Assembly (NCBI GenBank): GCA_036387335.1
Contig: DASVTZ010000154.1
Coordinates: forward strand, 1 to 38,612
Origin: Longimicrobium sp.
GTDB taxonomy: Bacteria > Gemmatimonadota > Gemmatimonadetes > Longimicrobiales > Longimicrobiaceae
DNA length: 38,612 bases
Direction of reading: 5' to 3'
Part shown: positions 16,129-23,686 of the stretch, one piece after another
Layout: each line of letters opens with the position of its first letter
How positions within the stretch are numbered: position 1 is the first letter of the stretch
Made by a program: the position numbers and the translations under genes
The notes under the pieces: model-generated
Databases searched by the model: none
What the model saw: the letters and a program-made list of their open reading frames with translations, nothing else
What the model was told of the DNA's origin: nothing

Positions 16129-17418
16129 TCAGTCGCGCGCGGTCTCCCGCACGCGCACGGCGCCGTGGTCCAGCCAGGCGAGGAGCACGCGGCCTCCCGC
16201 GGCGGCGAGCGCGGGGGACCTTCCCCGCCCCGCCGTGCTGCTCTCCGGCGCGGGCGCCGCGCCGTCCACGCGCGCGATGGACAGGGCGCCGTCGGGGGTG
16301 CGGCGGTCGTCCCAGGTGACCCAGACGCGATCCCCGTCCGCGGCTACGGTGGCGCGGGAGGGAGGGACCCAGCCGCCGGTGAGCACCGGCGCCGCGCCGC
16401 TGAAGGTGCGCCCCGCGTCGTCCGAGCGGGCGTACCAGAGCCCCTGGCGCCCCTCCTTTCCCGTGTACCACGCCACGTGCAGCCGCCCGCGCGCATCCAC
16501 GGCGATCGACGGTCCCGCGTGCGGGCAACCGGGAAAGACCCAGCCATCCGCGTGCACCCGCACCGGCGCGCCGAACGCCTTGCCGCCCGGCGGCAGGCGC
16601 GCGACCACCACGTCGCGCACGTCACCGTCGTACACCTTGCGCCACGCCACGTACACGCCACCATCCGGCGCGATCGCGAGCGAGGTGCGGCAGCAGGGGC
16701 AGACGCCATCGTCCACCACCATGCTCGCGCCAAAGGTGGCGCCGCCGTCCGTGGAGCGCGCCACGCGGATCTCGGACTCAGGCATGCGCGGATCGCGGGT
16801 CTCGCCGCCGTGGCCGCCGTGCGCACCGTGGCCGTGGCCCGCCGCCTTCACGGGCAACGGATGCGCTTGGCTGTATGCATCGCGGCGCCGCGAGTCGAGC
16901 CAGGAAACGTACACCGTACCGTCCGGCGCCACCTGCAGGTCGTGAAAGGTGTGCGAGGAGGGGAGGCCCCCCGCGTCGTCGTTCACCGTCACGGCGGGGG
17001 CGAAGGTGCGCCCGCCGTCCGTGGAGCGCGCCAGGCGGAGGTCGCTCGCGGGGAAGCGACGGCCGGAGATCTCGCGATTGTTCTGCCAGAGCACGTACAC
17101 CGCGCCGCGCGGGCCCGCGGCGACCTGCGCCGGGGCCTGCTCGTGGGGAGCCGCGTCGCCGGGAACGTCGTTTACGCGCACCGGCGCGCCGCCCTCCGCG
17201 CGCGCCAGGTACACGTCCGACGCGTTCCCCCGCGTCGCGACCCAGGCCACGAACCCGGCGCCTCCGCGCGGATCGAGCGCGGCGGTGGGGTTACTGGCGT
17301 GCGAGGCGGCCAGAGTCCGCTCCGCGCCCAGGTGCGCGGAGGGCGGCGTGCTCCAGGCGGCCAGCGAGGCGCCGGCCGCGGTCGCCAGGACGGCGGCGGC
17401 CACGATCGTCTTCCTCAT
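16129..17418 (-). CDS. Secreted Asp-box (sialidase/BNR-like) beta-propeller protein with CPCC motif
   Basis: A 429-residue exported protein: signal peptide MRKTIVAAAVLATAAGASLAA, then at least three Asp boxes of the S-x-D-x-G-x-T-F type (RSTDGGRTFAPA, RSTDGGATFGAS, RSDDAGRTFSGA) alternating with VYV-W strands, the sialidase-superfamily propeller pattern. Sialidase activity is not implied. Two odd features: a His/Gly-rich loop (GHGHGAHGGHGG, about residues 195-206) and DDGVCPCCRTSLAI (about 237-250), both suggesting metal binding. Its GGGAGGTGA ribosome binding site overlaps the stop of the TonB-dependent receptor, so the two are cotranslated. Together with the His-rich protein upstream this suggests a metal, perhaps copper, uptake or sensing locus; that is inference. 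Confidence 0.8.
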   Translation of the reverse strand: MRKTIVAAAVLATAAGASLAAWSTPPSAHLGAERTLAASHASNPTAALDPRGGAGFVAWVATRGNASDVYLARAEGGAPVRVNDVPGDAAPHEQAPAQVAAGPRGAVYVLWQNNREISGRRFPASDLRLARSTDGGRTFAPAVTVNDDAGGLPSSHTFHDLQVAPDGTVYVSWLDSRRRDAYSQAHPLPVKAAGHGHGAHGGHGGETRDPRMPESEIRVARSTDGGATFGASMVVDDGVCPCCRTSLAIAPDGGVYVAWRKVYDGDVRDVVVARLPPGGKAFGAPVRVHADGWVFPGCPHAGPSIAVDARGRLHVAWYTGKEGRQGLWYARSDDAGRTFSGAAPVLTGGWVPPSRATVAADGDRVWVTWDDRRTPDGALSIARVDGAAPAPESSTAGRGRSPALAAAGGRVLLAWLDHGAVRVRETARD

Positions 17419-17422
17419 CGCC

Positions 17423-19738
17423 TCACCTCCCGATGCGGAGCTGGAGGCCCGCGTACACGCTGCGGGGCAGGCCGGGGGCGTACTCGGGGCCGCGCTGCGC
17501 GCTCGTGTACGAGGCGTTCTCGGCGTAGTGCTCGTTCGCCAGGTTGTTCACGCGCACCGTCGCCTCCAGCATGCGGCTCACGGGGACGCCGGCCGAGAGG
17601 GAGAGGAGCGTGTGGCCGTCGTAGCGGTGCGTGTTGTCCGCGTCCATCCAGTACGATCCCACGCGCTGCCACTCGCCCGTCACGTGCGCGGCGCGGAGCC
17701 AGGCCGGCGCGTAGTGCAGGCGCGCGCTCCACAGGTCGCGCGGGGCGGATTCCATCTCCTTGCCCGCGAAGTCGACGCCGGTGCGCGGCGACCACTCCTC
17801 GTACGTGTGCTTCGCGCGGGACACGCTCACGTCCGCGCGGAGGCCCGCGCCGAGCTCGGCGCCCACCCCCGCCTCGACGCCGCGATGCAGCGTGTGGCCC
17901 GCGTTCACCGTCTCGCGCGTGTTGTCGGCGGTGTTCACCAGCGTCAGCACGTCGTCGCGCACGTCCATGCGGTAGAAGGCCAGGGTGTAGCCGAAGCGCC
18001 GCGCGATCTCGCCGCGCACGCCGGCCTCGTAGCTGTCCGCGCGGTTGGGGAGAAGCCCCAGCGTCCCCGCCGAGCGCCCGGCGCGGAAGATCTGCCCCTC
18101 GGACGGGGCGCGGAAGCCGTGCGCGTACGACACGAAGAGGTTGGCGGCGCGGGAAGCTTCGTAGGTGGCGCCTAGCTTGGGGCTCAGGTGGCTGAAATCC
18201 ACGTCCGCGTCGGCCGGACGGCGGTAGGCGCCCGTGTCCACCGCGGTGAGCCGGTTGTCGTAGCGGTAGCCGATCCGGTCGAAGCGCACCCCGGCGGTGA
18301 CGTTGAGCCGCGGGGCCGCCGCGATCTCCGCCTGCAGGTAGGGCGAGACGCCGAGAAAGGTGACGTCGTAGTCGTACGTCCGCGCGCCCAGCGTGTAGCT
18401 GTGGTAGACGGGATCCGCGGCGCCGCCGGTGGCGGCGATCACCCGGTTCTCCTGGCGGAATCCGGGGCTGTAGTCCACATCCGTCCCCACGATGAGGCGC
18501 GTGCGCAGCGGCTCCAGTTCGCGCCGGTAGCGCGCGACCACGCCCAGTGATCGGTGGCCCGTCGTGTACAGTGTGGGATCGTAGGTCAGCGACCAGTCCG
18601 GCAGGATCTCCATCTCGTTCCAGCGGACAAAGGGCGTCACGCTGAGCAGCGAGCCGCGCCCCGGACGCTCGAACGCGGACGAGAGGCGGAGCGCCCTCAC
18701 CTTGCGAAAGGAAATCGGCGTGTAGTTGCGGGTCGGATCGTGGTCGAAGTCGCCGGCCATGAGCGTGGAGGCGCCCGCCGTCTCCTGGTCGATGCTGGAC
18801 ACGGCGAGCACCGTCTTCAGCGATGCGCTCCGGAAGAGGTGGTCCCAGCGCACGGTTCCGCTGCGGCGGTCGTACCCCGTGCTCTCGCGCCATCCGGAGG
18901 AGCGCGTCAGGTTGACGTCCGCGCGCACGCCGTCGCGCACACCGCGCGTCGTGCCGGAGGCGAGCACGCGGCCCCATCCGAAGTCCCCGCCCTCCACGTA
19001 CGCCTCGGCGCCGTTGCGGGCGGAGGGGGCGCGCGTCTCCACGTCGATCACGCCGCCGATGGCGTCGCTCCCGTACAGCGCGGTCGCCGGCCCCTTGATC
19101 ACCTCCACGCGCTCCGCCTGCGGCACGTTGATCTCGTACAGCGCGTTGTGGTTGAAGAAGCCGGTGGAGCGCGTGGGAATGCCGTCTTCCAGGTACAGGT
19201 AGACGGGATTCGTGGTCTTGGGCTGGCGGATGGAGGTGGTGTGCCCCTCGCCGCCCGTGGCGCTCACCCACACGCCGGGGATGCGCTGCATGATCTCGGA
19301 CGGATGCGTGGGGCGCGCCTCGCGCAGCTCGGCGGAGGAGACGACGCCCACCGACGCCGGCGTCTGGCCCAGGCGGCGGACCTCGCGCGTCGCGCTCACC
19401 ACCACCGACGCGAGGACGACCCTGGCCTCCGCGAGCGCGAAGTCGGCGCGGGCGGTGGCGCCGGGAGCGACGCGGACGGAGAGCTCGGCGTCCGCCAGCC
19501 CCACGCGCCGCGCGGTGACGCGGTATTCCCCGGGCGCCAGAGCGGCGATGCGGAAGCGGCCGCGCGCGTCGGTGGCGGCACCGGGTCCGTCGTTCGCGCG
19601 GACGGTGACTCCGGCGAGCGGCGCGCCGCTGGATGCGAGGGTGACGGTCCCCTCCACGGCGCCGGGGCCCTGCGCGCGGACGGGGTGTGCGTATGCGAGC
19701 ACGGCCAGACAGGCCGCGATTCGTGAGATGCGGAACAA
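17423..19738 (-). CDS. TonB-dependent outer-membrane receptor
   Basis: A 771-residue outer-membrane protein: signal peptide (FRISRIAACLAVLAYAHPVRAQ), an N-terminal carboxypeptidase-regulatory-like domain (about residues 27-105, VEGTVTLASSGAPLAGVTV...TDARGRFRIAALAPGEYRV), a TonB box-like VVVSATR, the plug domain (GVVSSAELREARPTHPSEIMQRIPGVWV, VEVIKGPATALYGSDAIGGVIDV) and a beta-barrel ending in Gly-Arg. Start TTG at 19738, because AGAGGTGG precedes it at the right distance and it begins the signal peptide; the longer ATG frame is a shadow. Substrate unknown; neighbours (a His-rich secreted protein 97 bases 5', a CPCC/His-rich propeller 4 bases 3') suggest a metal or metal chelate. Confidence 0.92.
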   Translation of the reverse strand: MFRISRIAACLAVLAYAHPVRAQGPGAVEGTVTLASSGAPLAGVTVRANDGPGAATDARGRFRIAALAPGEYRVTARRVGLADAELSVRVAPGATARADFALAEARVVLASVVVSATREVRRLGQTPASVGVVSSAELREARPTHPSEIMQRIPGVWVSATGGEGHTTSIRQPKTTNPVYLYLEDGIPTRSTGFFNHNALYEINVPQAERVEVIKGPATALYGSDAIGGVIDVETRAPSARNGAEAYVEGGDFGWGRVLASGTTRGVRDGVRADVNLTRSSGWRESTGYDRRSGTVRWDHLFRSASLKTVLAVSSIDQETAGASTLMAGDFDHDPTRNYTPISFRKVRALRLSSAFERPGRGSLLSVTPFVRWNEMEILPDWSLTYDPTLYTTGHRSLGVVARYRRELEPLRTRLIVGTDVDYSPGFRQENRVIAATGGAADPVYHSYTLGARTYDYDVTFLGVSPYLQAEIAAAPRLNVTAGVRFDRIGYRYDNRLTAVDTGAYRRPADADVDFSHLSPKLGATYEASRAANLFVSYAHGFRAPSEGQIFRAGRSAGTLGLLPNRADSYEAGVRGEIARRFGYTLAFYRMDVRDDVLTLVNTADNTRETVNAGHTLHRGVEAGVGAELGAGLRADVSVSRAKHTYEEWSPRTGVDFAGKEMESAPRDLWSARLHYAPAWLRAAHVTGEWQRVGSYWMDADNTHRYDGHTLLSLSAGVPVSRMLEATVRVNNLANEHYAENASYTSAQRGPEYAPGLPRSVYAGLQLRIGR

Positions 19739-19835
19739 GAGACCACCTCTTCGGCTTGATGATGCGTACCATGCCGCGGCCGGGCCGGCGGAATGCCGGC
19801 CGTCCAGGAGCCGCGAGCGTATGGGGGTCGATCCG

Positions 19836-20270
19836 TCAGCCGAGAGGTGGAGCCAGGGAGTACGGCAGGAAGTACGGCAGGAAGAGCGGCGCGGGCGACT
19901 GCACCGTGGGGAAGGGACGCGGCGCGATGCGCGACTCCGCGACCTGGATCCCCGCATCCGCGACGGGCGCGGGGAGGAGCGAGCCCGTGGCGGAGGGGCA
20001 CCCGGTGGCGCAGGTGCACGCGTCGTGCTGCCCCGCGTCCCCCTCTTCGGGAGCGCCGTGGTGCGCGCCCGCGCCGTGCCCCGCATCGTGGTGCGCGCCC
20101 GGCGCCCGGTGCACCCCCGCGTGGTGCGGGCACGCGTGCGCCCCGGCCGCTTCCCCGCCCCAGGCGAGAAAGAACAGCACCGCGGCGAGCAGCGCGGTCA
20201 GTCGGGATGCGGGAGAGCGGTTCACGGTTCGGCGGTGGCGGGAGGCGTACTCCACGCACCCAATGTACAT
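19836..20270 (-). CDS. Secreted His-rich, Cys-containing small protein
   Basis: A 144-residue product: after a short N-terminal extension comes a hydrophobic signal (LTALLAAVLFFLAWGGEAAGAHA), then ACPHHAGVHRAPGAHHDAGHGAGAHHG with about ten His, followed by CTCATGCP and a Pro-rich tail. The His clusters and three closely spaced Cys suggest binding of a soft or borderline metal in the periplasm. ATG at 20270 used; a GTG further in, just before the signal (NRSPASRL), is an equally possible start. No family recognised. Lies 97 bases 5' of the TonB-dependent receptor on the same strand. Confidence 0.65.
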   Translation of the reverse strand: MYIGCVEYASRHRRTVNRSPASRLTALLAAVLFFLAWGGEAAGAHACPHHAGVHRAPGAHHDAGHGAGAHHGAPEEGDAGQHDACTCATGCPSATGSLLPAPVADAGIQVAESRIAPRPFPTVQSPAPLFLPYFLPYSLAPPLG

Positions 20271-20309
20271 GCCGAAGCGCGTCGTGAGAATGGGGCCGAT
20301 TCCGCGGGC

Positions 20310-20333
20310 CGCGTAGGGAAAATTCCCCACGCG
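20310..20333. promoter_or_regulatory. 24-bp palindrome upstream of the metal locus / downstream of pgeF
   Basis: CGCGTAGGGAA and TTCCCCACGCG arms (one mismatch) around a two-base AA/TT centre. It is six bases beyond the pgeF stop and 40 bases 5' of the His-rich gene. Could be a pgeF terminator stem (no T tract follows) or an operator for the metal locus. Confidence 0.45.
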
Positions 20334-20338
20334 GCGGA

Positions 20339-21121
20339 TCACCTGACGCCCAGCACCCCCATCTGCCGCCCCGGCGACCCGCCGCGGTGCGAAAAGAAGT
20401 CGTCGTCGCCGCACAGCGTGCAGTGCGACGACACGGAGACGTGCTCGGCCACGAGCCCCGCGGCCACGGCGCGCGCGGCGATGGCGGCGCGCAGGTCGAT
20501 GGGCGTGTTCCCGGCGGGCGGCTCGCGGTCCGGGTGGACGCCTGCGTGCACCTCCGGCCCAACCTCGTAGCATTCGCCGCAGATGGAGGGACCGCAGTGC
20601 AGCCAGAGCCGCTCGGGCGGGCTCTGCCAGCTCTCCACCAGCCGGTGGATGGCGCGCTCCACGATCCCCGCCGCCGTCCCGCGCCACCCGGAGTGCACCA
20701 GCGCGACGGCGCGCGCCTCCGGATCGACGACGAAGACAGGGACGCAATCGGCGACGCTCACCGTCAGCAGTAGGCCCGCGCGGTCGGTGACGTGGCCGTC
20801 GAAGCGGTCCATCACCACGATCCCCGGCGCCCCGCGCTCGCGGTGGATCCAGATGTCCGCCGCGTGCACCTGGCGCGCATGGGCCACGGTCTCCATCCCG
20901 GTTCCCGCCGCCAGCGCCCGCCAGCGGCCCAGCACCGCGCCGACCGGCTGCTCGCCGGAGAGGCCCAGGTCGAACGACTCGTCGCCGTCGCCGCGGCCGG
21001 TGGTGCCCTGCACGAGAAAGGGGAAGCGCTCCGCCCACCCGGGGTGCACCCACAGCGGCACGTCGCCCGCCGCGCGCACCTCCGCGACGGTACGCGCGGC
21101 GGCGGGCTCGGCCACGCTCAT
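20339..21121 (-). CDS. pgeF: Peptidoglycan editing factor PgeF (YfiH / laccase-domain family)
   Basis: Family members cleave wrongly built muropeptides (L-Ser in place of L-Ala) in E. coli, and related proteins show purine nucleoside and laccase activities. The 260-residue product contains HARQVHAADIWI, ADCVPVFVVDPEARAVALVHSGWRGTAAGI and GPSICGECYEVGPEV (the three family blocks with the zinc-site His, Cys and His of HxxQ...D/C..HxGWRG) and CTLCGDDDFFSHRGGSPGRQMGVLGVR at the C terminus. Start ATG at 21121 overlaps the stop of the coiled-coil gene (ATGA). Confidence 0.94.
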   Translation of the reverse strand: MSVAEPAAARTVAEVRAAGDVPLWVHPGWAERFPFLVQGTTGRGDGDESFDLGLSGEQPVGAVLGRWRALAAGTGMETVAHARQVHAADIWIHRERGAPGIVVMDRFDGHVTDRAGLLLTVSVADCVPVFVVDPEARAVALVHSGWRGTAAGIVERAIHRLVESWQSPPERLWLHCGPSICGECYEVGPEVHAGVHPDREPPAGNTPIDLRAAIAARAVAAGLVAEHVSVSSHCTLCGDDDFFSHRGGSPGRQMGVLGVR

Positions 21122-21483
21122 GGCATCCGCTGTTCGAGCGGACCCTCGCCGCCCGGCCGGTCGCCGCCGGTGGGAGGCGAGAGGAGCGTCGCCGCGCCGC
21201 CGCCGTCCAGCCTGCGCCGCAGCTCCGCCACTTCGGCGCGCAGCTCGTCGAACTCCTTGCGGGACACGAAGTCGAGCCGCTCGCGCACGTCACCCACGGC
21301 CCCCTGCGCGCGGGTGAGCGCGTCGGTGAGCGCCTGCTTGGCACGCTCCGGCTTCAGGTCGCCGCGGTCGACGGTCTCCTGGATGGTCTCCTCGATGGCT
21401 TCCTTGAACGCCGTCAGCACCCCGATCCCCGTCCGGATGCCCTCGCCGATCCCTGCCGGGCGCTTGCGCTGTTCGTCTGTCAT
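21118..21483 (-). CDS. Coiled-coil phasin-like small protein
   Basis: A 121-residue soluble protein. After a charged N terminus (MTDEQRKRPAGIGEG) comes a long amphipathic helix region (TAFKEAIEETIQETVDRGDLKPERAKQALTDALTRAQGAVGDVRERLDFV) and a heptad coiled coil (EFDELRAEVAELRRRLDGG), then a Pro/Gly-rich tail. This resembles the C-terminal coiled-coil of PhaR/phasin-like proteins (SRKEFDELRAEVAELRRR is typical). Role unknown. Stop overlaps the pgeF start, so the two are coupled. The upstream flank is the MITE-like element. Confidence 0.8.
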   Translation of the reverse strand: MTDEQRKRPAGIGEGIRTGIGVLTAFKEAIEETIQETVDRGDLKPERAKQALTDALTRAQGAVGDVRERLDFVSRKEFDELRAEVAELRRRLDGGGAATLLSPPTGGDRPGGEGPLEQRMP

Positions 21484-21560
21484 GGTGGTCTTCCGGTGAT
21501 GAGGTGAAGGCGAGTGGCTCGCCCTTCGTGAACGGTACGGTGTCGAGGCAGGTTTCGCGG

Positions 21561-21858
21561 GGGCCCCCTCCCCCGCTCGTTCCTCGCGGCCCCTCCCCCA
21601 AACCGCGGGGGAGGGGCGGTTTGCGGGCATCCGCGCCCGTCGCGCGGGTCGTCGCGGCGGCGGGCACGGGCAGCCACGTGGGGCTGCCCCTACCAAGGAT
21701 TGGGTTCCGAACACGGGTTCGCGGAGCGGCGGCGGACACGGGCGCGATGAATCGCGCCCCTACCGGATCTGTGGCCCCGCGGGCAGATGCCGGCGTCCGC
21801 CCCTCCCCCAGGTTGTTTTGGGGGAGGGGCCGCGAGGAACGAGCGGGGGAGGGGGCCC
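21561..21858. mobile_element. 298-bp MITE-like element with 42-bp perfect inverted ends
   Basis: Left arm 21561-21602 and right arm 21817-21858 are perfect reverse complements (GGGCCCCCTCCCCCGCTCG...). The interior holds two smaller palindromes (around 21665-21691, GGGCAGCC...GGCTGCCC; and 21740-21760, GGGCGCGATGAATCGCGCCC). No open frame with coding character and no evident target-site duplication. Ends three bases before the murA stop codon. Same modules at 14876-15140, 27789-27850 and 36447-36530. Confidence 0.65.
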
Positions 21859-21861
21859 GCC

Positions 21862-23154
21862 TCAGGTCCGCGAATCCGCCTTTTCGATCCGCGCGCCGAG
21901 GGCGATCAGGCGCTCGTCGATGCGCTCGTAGCCGCGCTCGATCTGCGCGATGTTGTAGATGTCGCTGCGGCCGCGGGCGCCCAGGGCGGCGATCAGGAGG
22001 GCCATGCCTGCGCGGATGTCGGGGCTCTCCACCGGTGCGCCGCGCAGGGGCGAGGGGCCGATCACCAGCACGCGGTGCGGGTCGCAGAGCACCAGGCGCG
22101 CGCCCATCGAGACCAGCTTGTCCGCAAAGAACATCCGGCTCTCGAACATCTTCTCGTGCACCAGGATGGTGCCGCGGCACTGCGTGGCCGTCACCAGCGC
22201 GATGGAGGTGAGGTCGGCCGGGAACTGGGGCCACGGCCCGTCGCCCAGCGTGGGGATGTGGCCGCCCATGTCCATCTGCACCTCCGGCTCCTGGCCGCCG
22301 GGAATGAACAGGTCGTCGCCGCGCACCTCCACCTGCACGCCCAGGCGGCGGAAGCCGATCAGCGTGGAGTCCAGGTGGTGGACGGCGGCGTCCTGGATGG
22401 TGATCTCGCCGCGCGTGACCACCGCCAGGCCGATGAACGAGCCGATCTCGATGTGGTCCGAGGTGATGCGGAAGCGGCCGCCGCGCAGCCGCTCCCGCCC
22501 CTCGATCTCCAGCGTTCCCGTGCCGATGCCGTTGATCGTGGCGCCCATCCCCACCAGCATGTTGCACAGGTCCTGGACGTGCGGCTCGGCGGCTGCGTTG
22601 CGGATGCGCGTAGTCCCTTTCGCCAGCGAGGCGGCCATGACGGCGTTCTCGGTCGCCGTGACGCTGGGCTCGTCCAGGAACATGTCCGCGCCCTTGAGCC
22701 CGCCCTCGGCGCGCAGGCCGAAGAAGTCGGGGTCCTCCACCACCTCCGCGCCGAGCTTGCGGAGCGCCAGGAAGTGCGTGTCCACGCGCCGCCGGCCGAT
22801 GACGTCGCCGCCCGGCGGGGGGAGCTGCATCCCGCCCGTGCGCGCCACCATGGGGCCGGCCAGGAGGATGGATGCGCGGATGCGCGCCGCCTGCCCCGCG
22901 TCGAGCTGCGTCTCGCCCACGTTCGCGGCGCGCACGCGCACCTCGCTGGGGCCGGTCCACTCCGTCTCCGCGCCCAGCACCTCCAGGAGGCTCAGCAGCG
23001 TGAGCACGTCCTTGATGCGCGGGACGTTCTCCAGGAAGACGTCCTCCTCTGTCAGAAGGGTGGCGGCGATCATGGGAAGCGCCGCGTTCTTGTTGCCGGT
23101 GGGACGGATGACGCCATTCAGCGGCTGGCCGCCGTGGACGATGAACTTGGGCAC
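21862..23154 (-). CDS. murA: UDP-N-acetylglucosamine 1-carboxyvinyltransferase (Asp-type MurA)
   Basis: Transfers enolpyruvate from PEP to UDP-GlcNAc, the first committed step of peptidoglycan synthesis. The 430-residue product has PTGNKNAALPMIAA with the catalytic-site Lys22, ASILLAGPMVARTG, RRRVDTHFLALRKLGAE, ATENAVMAASLA, GFRRLGVQVEV and the C-terminal DIRAGMALLIAAL. At the active-site loop the usual Gly-Gly-Cys is Gly-Gly-Asp (PPGGDVIGRRRVD, Asp117, codon at 22804-22806). Cys-to-Asp MurA enzymes, as in mycobacteria and Chlamydia, are active but insensitive to fosfomycin. Start GTG at 23154, with CCGGAG upstream. Divergent from the PII-like operon. Confidence 0.96.
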   Translation of the reverse strand: MPKFIVHGGQPLNGVIRPTGNKNAALPMIAATLLTEEDVFLENVPRIKDVLTLLSLLEVLGAETEWTGPSEVRVRAANVGETQLDAGQAARIRASILLAGPMVARTGGMQLPPPGGDVIGRRRVDTHFLALRKLGAEVVEDPDFFGLRAEGGLKGADMFLDEPSVTATENAVMAASLAKGTTRIRNAAAEPHVQDLCNMLVGMGATINGIGTGTLEIEGRERLRGGRFRITSDHIEIGSFIGLAVVTRGEITIQDAAVHHLDSTLIGFRRLGVQVEVRGDDLFIPGGQEPEVQMDMGGHIPTLGDGPWPQFPADLTSIALVTATQCRGTILVHEKMFESRMFFADKLVSMGARLVLCDPHRVLVIGPSPLRGAPVESPDIRAGMALLIAALGARGRSDIYNIAQIERGYERIDERLIALGARIEKADSRT

Positions 23155-23271
23155 TCTCGGCTCCGGATCTTTTGGATGTGCGCCGCCCCGGCTGCCGGCC
23201 GGATGGCCGCGCCGCGCGGGAGGGTCGCCGGGGGCGGGCGCAAAGATCGTGCACGGCGCCCCGTGCTTTGC

Positions 23272-23301
23272 TTGACACCCCTTCGCCGCGTGGGATAAGA
23301 T
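23272..23301 (+). promoter_or_regulatory. Sigma70-type promoter of the PII-like/nitrilase operon
   Basis: TTGACA (23272-23277), 18-base spacer, TAAGAT (23296-23301). Consensus -35 and near-consensus -10 in an otherwise GC-rich stretch, 46 bases before the first start codon. Confidence 0.75.
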
Positions 23302-23347
23302 GCGCGAACCCCTTTGCGCAAGCCATGCCGCCCCACCGGAGAGCGCC

Positions 23348-23686
23348 GTGCAGCTCGTGATCGCCGTGGTCGACGAGGAGAAGACGGAGGAGCTCCTCGC
23401 CGGTTTCCTGGAGCTGGGCGTGACCGGCGCCACCGTCCTGCAGAGCGAGGGGATGGGACGGCTGCTGGCGAACGAGGCCCCCATCTTCGCCGGGCTGGAG
23501 GCGCTGCGCCGCGCCCGCCCCCGCAACCACACCCTGTTCAGCGTGATGGCGGACGACAAGGTGGAGCGCGTGATGGCCCTCGTGCGCGAGGTGTGCGGCG
23601 ACCTGGACGGTCCCACCACCGGCATCGTCTTCGCCGTGCCCGTATCGCGCGTGGAGGGGCTGTCGCGGGAGCTGGGCCACGGATGA
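23348..23686 (+). CDS. PII-like signalling protein
   Basis: A 112-residue protein with the ferredoxin-like PII fold pattern: VQLVIAVVDEEKTEELLAGFLELGVTGATVLQSEGMGRLL (beta1-alpha1-beta2, GVTGATVL is typical of PII-like proteins), RNHTLFSVMADDKVERVMALVREVCGDLDGPTTGIVFAVPVSRVEGL (beta-alpha-beta, T-G-I-FVxPV). The T loop is short and has no uridylylation Tyr, so it is a PII-like rather than a classical GlnB/GlnK protein. GTG at 23348 with CCGGAGA upstream gives this length; the open frame further 5' includes the promoter. First gene of an operon with overlapping starts; its ATGA overlap with the nitrilase gene implies coupled expression, so it may sense a nucleotide and regulate the next two products (inference). 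Confidence 0.85.
   Translation: MQLVIAVVDEEKTEELLAGFLELGVTGATVLQSEGMGRLLANEAPIFAGLEALRRARPRNHTLFSVMADDKVERVMALVREVCGDLDGPTTGIVFAVPVSRVEGLSRELGHG

Noticed and set aside
16111-19779. An identical 15-mer (CGTACCATGCCGCGG) before the FRG and TonB-receptor genes as a shared operator
   Set aside because: A 15-mer match in 38 kb of GC-rich DNA is expected by chance about once; one copy is inside a post-stop hairpin.
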